Shown here one piece after another: positions 49,034-56,942 of a stretch of DNA of 64,000 bases (positions within the stretch are counted from its first letter, which is position 1; each line of letters starts with the position of its first letter). The position numbers and the translations under genes are program-made. Source of the DNA: an uncultured Bacteroidia bacterium (lineage in GTDB: Bacteria > Bacteroidota > Bacteroidia > Bacteroidales > UBA932); assembly GCA_902784785.1 (NCBI GenBank), contig CACZWF010000010.1, positions 1 to 64,000 on the forward strand. Reading direction: 5' to 3'. The notes below the pieces were generated by a model, which was not told the origin of the DNA, made no database searches, and worked only from the letters and a program-made list of their open reading frames with translations.

Positions 49034-51163
49034 CTATCGGACCAGGACCAGTTCGTTCAGAATGCGGTCCAGGCCCATATAGGCATCCAGCACCCAGAGG
49101 GCGTAGCGGATATCCACACAGACACATTTGTTGTACTCAGGCGTGTAGGACACATCACTGGCCAGCGACTCGGCATTGCCGTCAAAGGCCAGACCCACCA
49201 ACTCGCCCCGGGCATTGAGCACCGGTGAGCCGGAATTGCCGCCCGTGATGTCGTTGTCGGTGATGAAGTCCACCTTCATTCCGCCTTTGCCCCAGCCGTT
49301 CCAACCTTTTCCAGGGGCCTTCTTCAAGGCCTTCAACACATCTTCCCGCAAAGCGAAATCGTAGTCTTTCGGGTTGTGTTTTTTCAAAATCTGGCACGGC
49401 GTGGTGTACCAGGGTTTCCGGATATCCTTGGTCTTCATACGCCCGACGCGACCGTAGGTGACGCGCAGCGTGGAATTGGCGTCGGGATATTGGGTGACGC
49501 CTTTGTCCTTGTACATTTCGTACAACGCGACCTTATACGTACGGTTGACACCGCTCAGGGCCTGATAATCCTTTGTCCGCTGGAAGTCGGCGATTTTCAT
49601 TTCGTGGAAGAAACGCCGCAGCGAATCCTTCGGCATCACCTCCTTGATGAGTTGCAACCGCGCCAGACTGTCCTCGCGACAGGTGATCGGAGCCGAAAGT
49701 CGGCCGTCCGTGAGCGGGCTCTGCTTCCACAAAGAGGCGCTCATGGCCGCATAATCATTCCCATAACGCTTGCGCAAGGCTTTGTGGAACGCACTCATAT
49801 AGGCCGTATCGAGTTTCTCATACCAGAAGGTCAAAGCCATCTCGAAAATTTTCCGCTCCAGCTCCATATCCAGCCCTTCCCATTCCTTGGGCTCGCAACG
49901 GCCCTTGACCGTGGACAGACGGGTGGCGAAAATGGAAACCGCCGTGGCCCGCACCATCGTTTCCTGGAACAGCGTCACGCGGAACTTGGTCGTCTCCGCC
50001 GCCCGGTACAGGGAATCCATCTCGTGAAGCAATCCGCCCCATTTCACCCGACGCAAGGAATCTCCGTCAATCCATTCCTGCAATTCCTTTTCCGTCCGCT
50101 GCTTTTCCGACACCACATCGAAGCGTTTGCAGCACGCTTCCTGCATCTGCTGCAGTTCCTGAAGATTGCTCAAGGAAAAAAATTTGTCGGCATAGTTGAG
50201 CCGCACCTGCGGATCGGCGTTCATCGCCTCTTTCATCAGCCGCATCTTCTCGGTCCGGATGGCGTTGGCCAGAGGCAGCGTCACCTCCTGCTGCAGACGC
50301 ACCTTAAAGGAAGAACTATAACGGTCGGTGGTGCCCGGATAACCAATGACCATCGCGTAATCCTTTTCTTTCAATCCCTTGACGGAGATTTTCAAAGGTT
50401 TGTCAAAATGCGCGGGTTTGTTGTCGGGAGAATACTCCGCCGGCGTTCCATCGGGAGCGGCATACACCCGGTAAAGGGCGAAATCGCATTTCTGTTGCGG
50501 CCACTGCCAATTGTCGATATCCCCGCCGAAAGCGGCCAGACACACGGGCGGAGCCGCCACCAGACGCACATCTTTGTACTCCTTATACAGGCAGATGTAA
50601 TACTTGCTGCCGCCCCACATAGAGGCCAGCTGGGCGCTCAAACCACTTTGCGCCTCGTATTTCTTTTCCAGATTCCAACTCAACTTGCGGAAGCCCATCG
50701 TGGGGTTTTTGGTGGGATTGGCCTTCAGAAACGCCATCACCTCATCCGTGACATCCAGCACCTGCTTGAGAAACTGCACGGTCTTTCCCTTGATGGGAAT
50801 TTCATCCGCCAAGGTCTCCGCGCGGAGGCCTTCTTCCAAATAGTTCTTCTGCGGGGTGCTGAGGGCGTGCAAATCCGAATAGGCGCAATGGTGATTGGTA
50901 ATCAGCAGTCCGTCGTGAGAAATGATGCTGCCCGTCCCCATAAACTCCAACGACACGATGGCATCACTCAGCGTGGCGCCCGGCGCGTCGGCGTCATAAA
51001 TGGCCTTGGCAGGAAGAGCGAGTCCCCTTTCCTGCATTTTCTTTTCCAACGCCGCATCGATGGCATTGATCAGAAACATACCCTCGTCGGCAAAGGCCCA
51101 CAGGGCGCTGAGCGACAACAAAGCAGTCAGGAAAACCCGACGCAAACAAGATGACAATTTCAC
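49034..51163 (-). CDS. S46-family dipeptidyl-peptidase
   Basis: A 709-residue exported serine peptidase (DPP7/DPP11 type). Signal peptide to ALWA-FA. The chymotrypsin-like core has catalytic His in LLITNHHCAYSDL and catalytic Ser in NDITGGNSGSPVLNARGELVGLAFDGN. The helical insert between them is of family length. These enzymes release dipeptides from peptides taken as carbon and energy source by asaccharolytic Bacteroidales. I did not assign DPP7 or DPP11 because I cannot verify the specificity residue. It starts 6 bases after the stop of the upstream polyferredoxin gene, on the same strand. Confidence 0.92.
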   Translation of the reverse strand: MKLSSCLRRVFLTALLSLSALWAFADEGMFLINAIDAALEKKMQERGLALPAKAIYDADAPGATLSDAIVSLEFMGTGSIISHDGLLITNHHCAYSDLHALSTPQKNYLEEGLRAETLADEIPIKGKTVQFLKQVLDVTDEVMAFLKANPTKNPTMGFRKLSWNLEKKYEAQSGLSAQLASMWGGSKYYICLYKEYKDVRLVAAPPVCLAAFGGDIDNWQWPQQKCDFALYRVYAAPDGTPAEYSPDNKPAHFDKPLKISVKGLKEKDYAMVIGYPGTTDRYSSSFKVRLQQEVTLPLANAIRTEKMRLMKEAMNADPQVRLNYADKFFSLSNLQELQQMQEACCKRFDVVSEKQRTEKELQEWIDGDSLRRVKWGGLLHEMDSLYRAAETTKFRVTLFQETMVRATAVSIFATRLSTVKGRCEPKEWEGLDMELERKIFEMALTFWYEKLDTAYMSAFHKALRKRYGNDYAAMSASLWKQSPLTDGRLSAPITCREDSLARLQLIKEVMPKDSLRRFFHEMKIADFQRTKDYQALSGVNRTYKVALYEMYKDKGVTQYPDANSTLRVTYGRVGRMKTKDIRKPWYTTPCQILKKHNPKDYDFALREDVLKALKKAPGKGWNGWGKGGMKVDFITDNDITGGNSGSPVLNARGELVGLAFDGNAESLASDVSYTPEYNKCVCVDIRYALWVLDAYMGLDRILNELVLVR

Positions 51164-51169
51164 TGGACT

Positions 51170-53245
51170 CTATTTTTTAGTTTCTACCGGAATCACTTCT
51201 CCTTCTTTACGGAAGGACAGGCGAGGTTTTTCCTGACGGACATCCCCCACCTTGTAGGTAATGGTCCAAGTCTCCGCCTGCAGCAACTCCCAGATACGCT
51301 GGGGCGTGACGGGAGCCGCATAACGGATTTGCAGGGCGGGCACATAGTCCCGGTTGAGCGTCAACGCCAGCGAAATGACACCCTCCTCGTGGGAAATATG
51401 GTTGCTCAAGAAAGGCAGGGCGCGACGGACGATGGGTTTCTGGTAATTGGTGTCCGCCAACTCATAGATAAACTGCTTCTTGCCGGCATACACCTCCGAA
51501 CGCTTGGCCACGATACTGTCCGCATCCGGTTTGCTCTCCCTCAACTTCTTGGGCAGGGAAGAAGCGGCATAACGGCCGTTGTAAGAAGCGAAGAAACCGT
51601 CGAACATCTTCTCCAGGAACGCGGTGGTGGCGATGCTGTCCACCCCTTCTTCCATCCGAACAAACTCGAGGTTCATCGGAGTCTTCTTGGTGCCGCCGCC
51701 GTGCAAAGGCATATCGAGACTCTTGCGGTTGACCATATCCTTGAACCAGGCCTCATCCAGGGTTTCAGCCGGGTCGGAATAAACGAGCACCTTGACTGGG
51801 CAGTCGAATTCGGACTCGAGTCCGTACACCCGCCTGCCACTGATGCGCATCTGCAAGCCCAGGTAGTTCAAATCGAGTTTGTCGTACATTTTCTCCACCC
51901 GGATGGTCTGAATCTTCAACTGCGGGACAGCCTTGTAGTCAGGTGAATTGATACGGAATCGGGACGGAACGAAAATCGCCGTCTGGATCTTGTCGGCGTT
52001 GGTCACGGCCGGGTCGTAGAACACCTCGACGGTATGCGACTTGACATAGGTCTTGACGCGGTGCACGCCGGGGACCTTCTGCATCCGGGCCTTGAAAGCC
52101 ATCGAACTGCCGAAACACTTGACAGTGCGAAGTCCTTCCACCTGCACCTTCTCCATCTTGCCGGAAACCTGCTCCATATCCCACTCCTCGTCAATGGTAG
52201 GCAACTCATAGGAATTGCCGACGCAGAACGCGGCCACCGTCAGCACGACGGCCAGGCAAGCGGGAACCATTTTGGTCCAGGGCAACGGGACGCTCGTCTT
52301 CGGAGCGCCGACGCCGAGGGCCTTGTGCGGGCAAGCCCCGATGCAATCTCCGCAAAGGGTGCAATCCACATCATTCATCCGGGCGCCATAGTGAAGGATA
52401 TCGATGGCATACGGACATTCCTTTTCGCACAGGCCGCAACGGGTGCAAGCCAGTTCGTCGCGAACGAGGGTCAACACCTGTCCTGCCGGCTTCTGCTTGA
52501 GAATTTCAAAGAGATAGCCGGTCAGGCAGAGGGCGCCCAGCAGCCAGGCCCAGTGCAACTGCACGCCCAGCAGCGAAAGAATCCACCAAATCAAGATGAT
52601 GCCGCCCAAGGGCAGATAGAACTTGAAACTGTTGCTGACAGCTCCCAGCGGGCAGATGTATTTGCACCAGAAACGGTCAATGAACAGCCCGAAAAGCACC
52701 ACGGCCACCAGCGTGCAGATGCTGGCCCAGAGGACAATCTCCCCCTTGAAGCCGGTCGCCACCGCATAATACGGGTCGAACTTCTTACAGAACAGTTCGC
52801 TCGACGAGCAGGTCATATAGAAAATCCAGAACAGCAGTCCGTACTTGACCACACGCAGGACTTTGTCCAAAATGCTGCTGCGGGAAATGTTGAACGGACG
52901 GATATGCAAGACGCGACGCAAACGGCCCAGCAGGTCCTCCACCGTCCCGACGGGACAGAGATAGCCGCAGAACAATTTGCCCAGAAAAACGACAGCCGCC
53001 GCCAGCGCCAGGCCCATCACAATCTGCAAGGTGTTCATCGAACAAGGCAGGGAACCCCGCACCAGATAGGTGCCGAAGGCCTGCAAGCCGCCCATCGGGC
53101 ACAAAGCCTCCGGGTCGGGCTTGTCCGTTTCGGGGAAGGCCAGGCCTACCAGCCCGGTCAAAAATACAAGAATCGCCGCCAAAGACAGCCACTGCAGCAG
53201 GTACTTCGGCCAGTTACGCGCAAAAATAGAACTTTTCGTTTTCAT
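51170..53245 (-). CDS. polyferredoxin membrane protein (NapH/NosR/CcoG-like) fused to an HMA-like domain
   Basis: A 691-residue protein. Six or seven spans in the first 300 residues carry NapH/NosR-type Cys motifs LFCGYLCPVGTVEDL and FWCKYICPLGAVSN. Two [4Fe-4S] clusters follow: CTRCGLCEKECPYAI and CTLCGDCIGACPH. A further span leads to an HMA-like domain (about residues 365-425: CFGSSMAFKARMQKVPGV, HTVEVFYDP) with only one of the two usual metal Cys. A large domain of about 250 residues completes it. Likely an electron-transfer protein linked to metal handling or a periplasmic redox partner; the partner is not identified. Operon with the S46 peptidase. Confidence 0.82.
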   Translation of the reverse strand: MKTKSSIFARNWPKYLLQWLSLAAILVFLTGLVGLAFPETDKPDPEALCPMGGLQAFGTYLVRGSLPCSMNTLQIVMGLALAAAVVFLGKLFCGYLCPVGTVEDLLGRLRRVLHIRPFNISRSSILDKVLRVVKYGLLFWIFYMTCSSSELFCKKFDPYYAVATGFKGEIVLWASICTLVAVVLFGLFIDRFWCKYICPLGAVSNSFKFYLPLGGIILIWWILSLLGVQLHWAWLLGALCLTGYLFEILKQKPAGQVLTLVRDELACTRCGLCEKECPYAIDILHYGARMNDVDCTLCGDCIGACPHKALGVGAPKTSVPLPWTKMVPACLAVVLTVAAFCVGNSYELPTIDEEWDMEQVSGKMEKVQVEGLRTVKCFGSSMAFKARMQKVPGVHRVKTYVKSHTVEVFYDPAVTNADKIQTAIFVPSRFRINSPDYKAVPQLKIQTIRVEKMYDKLDLNYLGLQMRISGRRVYGLESEFDCPVKVLVYSDPAETLDEAWFKDMVNRKSLDMPLHGGGTKKTPMNLEFVRMEEGVDSIATTAFLEKMFDGFFASYNGRYAASSLPKKLRESKPDADSIVAKRSEVYAGKKQFIYELADTNYQKPIVRRALPFLSNHISHEEGVISLALTLNRDYVPALQIRYAAPVTPQRIWELLQAETWTITYKVGDVRQEKPRLSFRKEGEVIPVETKK

Positions 53246-53260
53246 TCCAAAATCAGTTAA

Positions 53261-53294
53261 AAGCCTGCGTGCGGCAAGAGTCGGACGCAGGCTT
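53261..53294 (-). terminator. intrinsic terminator between the FISUMP lipoprotein and polyferredoxin genes
   Basis: A perfect 10-bp stem (AAGCCTGCGT 53261-53270 / ACGCAGGCTT 53285-53294) with a 14-base loop. On the minus strand it is followed by TTAAC, so a TTTT tract ends it. It lies about 35 bases after the stop of the FISUMP gene. Confidence 0.65.
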
Positions 53295-53327
53295 GCATTT
53301 CAGTTGCGGAATTTTATGGAAATCCTG

Positions 53328-54173
53328 CTATTTCTTATCTTTAATGCAGCGGACAGGAGCGGCAATACGAAAACTCAGAATCGAACCGTTACAAGTATAG
53401 TCCGTAGCCGCTGCTTTATTGGTCATCGGCATAAAACCATAGAACTGCAAGTTCTTGATTCCGGAAGTCGCATCACCGGACGTATTGTACACAACAGCCG
53501 CATACGAAGAACCGCAGAAAAAAGTTGACGTAATTCGATCAGGAAAACCGGAAAGCCATCCTTGTATCAGAGCTTCTGTCTTGGTGACATCTTGAAATGA
53601 AACCATTCCGACAGGATTCATATTAAAGCCATCGGCATTCAAGTTAGCGAGAGAACAATTGCCATTAACATAATAAGCCGCAGTTGCGACATCCGTTTGC
53701 TTCGAACACTTTCCGGCAATAGCCATAATTTCACTGAGCGTCGGAATATGCCAGCCTTCCGGGCAAATACCTTGCACGCCCTCCAAGGCCTGCGCAGCCT
53801 CGACCGTCGTCAAGTCACCGACCTTCAATCCCAGAGCGACCTCGGATTGATAGAGATAACCCTGGGACTTGATGACATCCGCATTGTCCGAAAAGACAAG
53901 ACCCGTATGTTCTTCATTGACAACAAGAGGATTAAAAATACCGGCAGTCTTAGCCGTCTTATCGGAAGACGGAGTCAACCCTTCAGGAATATAACGAAGG
54001 TTTTCTGCCATCCAGGTCCTGCCATCTTTCAGCGTTACCGTTTTATATCGTTCTCCCTGATAAACGATATAGTTTTCATCCGGAGCGGGAGTATCAGGAT
54101 TGGATGTGGAATTGTCTTTGTTGCAAGCAACAAAAAGAAGACCAATGGTCAGAAAATAAAATGCTTTTTTCAT
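53328..54173 (-). CDS. FISUMP-type surface lipoprotein
   Basis: A 281-residue protein with lipoprotein signal MKKAFYFLTIGLLFVAC-NKD; this start was chosen for the signal and for the promoter position. The mature part is a Fibrobacter-type major paralogous (FISUMP) domain: RTWMAENLRYIPEG, GICPEGWHIPTLSEI, and AAPVRCIKDKK at the end. The same C-terminal domain closes the large lipoprotein at 13432. The coding DNA is more AT-rich than its neighbours. It has its own promoter and terminator and may be an independently acquired gene. Confidence 0.85.
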   Translation of the reverse strand: MKKAFYFLTIGLLFVACNKDNSTSNPDTPAPDENYIVYQGERYKTVTLKDGRTWMAENLRYIPEGLTPSSDKTAKTAGIFNPLVVNEEHTGLVFSDNADVIKSQGYLYQSEVALGLKVGDLTTVEAAQALEGVQGICPEGWHIPTLSEIMAIAGKCSKQTDVATAAYYVNGNCSLANLNADGFNMNPVGMVSFQDVTKTEALIQGWLSGFPDRITSTFFCGSSYAAVVYNTSGDATSGIKNLQFYGFMPMTNKAAATDYTCNGSILSFRIAAPVRCIKDKK

Positions 54174-54197
54174 AATTAAATTATTAAAATTTGACAA

Positions 54198-54205
54198 CAA
54201 AGTTA
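54198..54205 (-). promoter_or_regulatory. -7 box for the FISUMP lipoprotein
   Basis: Minus strand TAACTTTG matches TAnnTTTG, 24 bases before the ATG at 54173. Confidence 0.55.
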
Positions 54206-54253
54206 TAATAAAAAAAGATAAAATCCAACCTTCATTTCATTATATTTTTATAT

Positions 54254-55768
54254 TTAAAAACTATAGCCGAGCCCCAAAGAAGCATAGGCCCGCCAAGAGG
54301 CAGGAAGGAAGCGCACGCCGAAAGCCCTCTCATAAGCAGCGTCGGCACGCAGATACAAGCCTTTCACCTGACGGATATTCCAACGGAATCCGGCATCCAA
54401 ACACGAACGGGGAACGGTGTCATACTCAATGATACAATGCTCGTGATCGCGCAGGCGATCCGGCTCCTGCGGGGTGACCGAAGGGTCAATTGAGCGAAGC
54501 CCTTGCTCCCACGCCCTGCCTCCTTTTCCAGAAAGACCCATTTGAATTTCAAAATCCCCCACACATACGGACGCCTGTGTCCACACCTGGCCAAATGCGA
54601 GATCCAGACGGTCATAATAAGGATAGGTCAGATAGGAGCGTCCATTACGATAAGCACCCTCCAAGTGAACACACAGCGTCCAAAGCGGTTGTCCTTTCGC
54701 TGCTTTCCACTGATGCCTCCATCCAACGGACAATCGAGCCAGCAGGCGGTCGGAGACAGAACGATAGGCATAAATGACCGGTATAACAACACCATTCCGA
54801 GACACTTTTTCCATCACGGCTTCTTCCAAACGATCGCTGCGGGAAAAAGCCTCCACTGTCCATATATCCGACCCTGTGTCGTATCGCCAGTCTGCTTGCG
54901 CTTCCCAGCCGGGGAATCGGAACCAATTATAGCCCTTTTCTCCGACTTGGCCTTTTGTCCAAAGACCACCCAAAGAGAGCGCCATTCCACCTTTACGCCA
55001 TTCTAAACGGCCTCCATCCGCATTCTGTGAAACAGGAAATACATTCACGCCGGCCTCATTCAAATGAAGACCATCTCCATCCCAGAGTTGAAGCGTCCCA
55101 TAAGATAGACCTTTATTCAAAAAGGCATAGTAACTCTCCGCTTTTGCAGAACCCAATTGCTCTGCCTTGATTTGCTCCACGCGTTTGCGGTGTCGATAAG
55201 AGATTTGAAGGAAATGTCCCGATTTGAAACGATAGGCAAACGTGGGCTCTATATCCAAATCCATCGCATAAGTGGTGTGGCGGATATCCTTTTTCTTTAC
55301 ATAATTGGCCGACATAAAGCGGACGCTGCCGCCCAGGATCCAACCGGCGCCCAATTCCACCCCCAGGCCGCCTCGGAGGCGATAACACTGCGAAGATTTG
55401 TCCGAGGGAGTAAAATCCAGCACATCGACGGGAAACAGATCGGGCTGGAAAAACATCGATCCGGTCATTCCAGACCCGAAAAACTGGTCGAAAGAGAAAG
55501 CCCCCGAGAATGAAACCTTTTTCAAATGACGGACACCCTCTGCCCGAGCGCCGAAGGACCATTGCGAAGAACTGCCATAATCGGGTCTGAAACCACCTTG
55601 CTCAGTACCCCCGTACAGTTCGGCTGAAATCCGACTATCCGCCTGGTTCTCCCGAAGTGAACACTGCGCCCGAGCCTGAAGGGCGGTAAACACCCCTGAG
55701 ACGAGCAGCCACAAGAAAAACCAGCGGCCCAGCAAGCTACTGACGGAGAAGAGGCGTGTCGGTTTCAT
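54254..55768 (-). CDS. outer-membrane barrel protein (DUF6850-like)
   Basis: A 504-residue protein. The start MKPTRLFSVSSLLGRWFFLWLL gives a signal peptide ending LQARA-QC and overlaps the upstream gene by 32 bases. The mature sequence is strand-rich with many Tyr/Trp/Arg turns and ends RAYASLGLGYSF, typical of a beta-barrel. It is the third gene behind a TonB receptor and a DUF4876-like lipoprotein, the arrangement in which I know DUF6850 proteins; the family name is therefore partly from context. Probable outer-membrane location, unknown cargo. Confidence 0.75.
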   Translation of the reverse strand: MKPTRLFSVSSLLGRWFFLWLLVSGVFTALQARAQCSLRENQADSRISAELYGGTEQGGFRPDYGSSSQWSFGARAEGVRHLKKVSFSGAFSFDQFFGSGMTGSMFFQPDLFPVDVLDFTPSDKSSQCYRLRGGLGVELGAGWILGGSVRFMSANYVKKKDIRHTTYAMDLDIEPTFAYRFKSGHFLQISYRHRKRVEQIKAEQLGSAKAESYYAFLNKGLSYGTLQLWDGDGLHLNEAGVNVFPVSQNADGGRLEWRKGGMALSLGGLWTKGQVGEKGYNWFRFPGWEAQADWRYDTGSDIWTVEAFSRSDRLEEAVMEKVSRNGVVIPVIYAYRSVSDRLLARLSVGWRHQWKAAKGQPLWTLCVHLEGAYRNGRSYLTYPYYDRLDLAFGQVWTQASVCVGDFEIQMGLSGKGGRAWEQGLRSIDPSVTPQEPDRLRDHEHCIIEYDTVPRSCLDAGFRWNIRQVKGLYLRADAAYERAFGVRFLPASWRAYASLGLGYSF

Positions 55769-56942
55769 AAAAATCACTCGAAGAATTATTGGTATCCCAC
55801 AAGATGGTATAACCCTCGTCCAGGGACGCTTCCTCATCAATACGACGCGTGAGCGCCCGTCCCTTGTATGTTTCCATCTGATAGACAAATCCCACATCTT
55901 GATGGGGAGGCAGACGCTTGACGTTACCGGTAGATGAGCCGTTGAACACCTCAACGGCATCTTTCACCCATTCCCAAGGCACTGTCACCACCACGTCCGA
56001 ACTATTGCCGGGCGTCACCCGGACCACCCCTTCCTGCCGGACAAAATTTTCGATGCTCATCCCCTGAGCCTTGAAAATTAAGAATGTGGGAGAGTTGATG
56101 GATATCGTGTTGGCATTGGCTTGTCCTGTTTTAATCACCACATCCAAGATATGGTCCTGTCGAATCTGGTCTCCGGGAGCCGGGTGGTAAGTCGTATTGG
56201 GAAAATAAGTGGGATTATAGCAGACAAAACAGTCGGGACGGTTGAGGTTGACCGAGAGCGGATATTCCTGTGTGTGGTCGATGGCTCCGCGCAAGGCGAT
56301 GATGGCATCCTCTCCGGGAGCTAACGGGAAAGTGGTCCCATCTCCAGGGAAACGCCAGACCACCGTCACGATGGGAGCGAAGGAAGGAAAAGAGCCATCC
56401 GCATTCAACCAGTTGTTGGCGCCTGTGGAGTTGTAAGGACTCATCGTACCGAAGCACAGACTGTCAAGGTATTGCACGCTGCTTCCGTTGTTGTGCAACA
56501 CCACATATTGGTCGCTTTGATAGCTGCCCTCCTTGGGAGCCTTGCTGCAGCCCCCCACATAGAGTTCGCGAATCAACAAAGGCGAAGCCTCGGAATAGAC
56601 AAGGTCCAGACTAGCATTCAAGTCCGCAGAAATGACAAAGTCAGAGGTCCCGTTGAACAGATTGCGAGAACGATAACGATCACTCACGGAAACACGATAG
56701 ATACCTGCCGTCAAACGAAGGCCTATTTCACCATTCACATTCGTGACAACTTGGTATTCCGCCCCGGAGAACTTCTCGCTCACCAAGACGGGAACCCCCT
56801 CCCGCACCGCTTCTTCATATCCGGAAGGATAATTCAACCGGATATTTAATTGATACAAATCGGCCGGCCAGTTCCTCGAAGGATCTGCCGTACAAGCCGC
56901 CGCTAGGATCAAGGCCAACCATATGAAAGTTTTTCTCATCAT
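55737..56942 (-). CDS. DUF4876-like lipoprotein
   Basis: A 401-residue protein with lipoprotein signal MMRKTFIWLALILAAAC-TAD; two adjacent ATGs (56942, 56939) overlap the TonB receptor stop. The first domain is a regulatory-like sandwich (YEEAVREGVPVLVSE, YRVSVSDRY). The second has LLIRELYVGGCSKAPKEG, YVVLHNNGSSVQYLDSLCFGTM and PLAPGEDAIIA, matching my memory of DUF4876. It is co-transcribed with a TonB receptor, like a SusD-type surface lipoprotein but unrelated in sequence. I infer a substrate-capture partner. Confidence 0.78.
   Translation of the reverse strand: MMRKTFIWLALILAAACTADPSRNWPADLYQLNIRLNYPSGYEEAVREGVPVLVSEKFSGAEYQVVTNVNGEIGLRLTAGIYRVSVSDRYRSRNLFNGTSDFVISADLNASLDLVYSEASPLLIRELYVGGCSKAPKEGSYQSDQYVVLHNNGSSVQYLDSLCFGTMSPYNSTGANNWLNADGSFPSFAPIVTVVWRFPGDGTTFPLAPGEDAIIALRGAIDHTQEYPLSVNLNRPDCFVCYNPTYFPNTTYHPAPGDQIRQDHILDVVIKTGQANANTISINSPTFLIFKAQGMSIENFVRQEGVVRVTPGNSSDVVVTVPWEWVKDAVEVFNGSSTGNVKRLPPHQDVGFVYQMETYKGRALTRRIDEEASLDEGYTILWDTNNSSSDFYETDTPLLRQ

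Noticed and set aside
49376..51154. 592-codon plus-strand open frame antisense to the S46 peptidase
   Set aside because: The minus strand carries an unmistakable S46 peptidase with catalytic motifs; the antisense product is His/Arg/Gln-rich noise.
52034..53260. 408-codon plus-strand frame antisense to the polyferredoxin gene
   Set aside because: Shadow of a gene with clear ferredoxin cysteines and membrane spans on the other strand.
53328..54173. Joining the FISUMP lipoprotein to the TonB/DUF4876-like operon
   Set aside because: It has its own -7 box and terminator and a different base composition, so it is better treated as independent.
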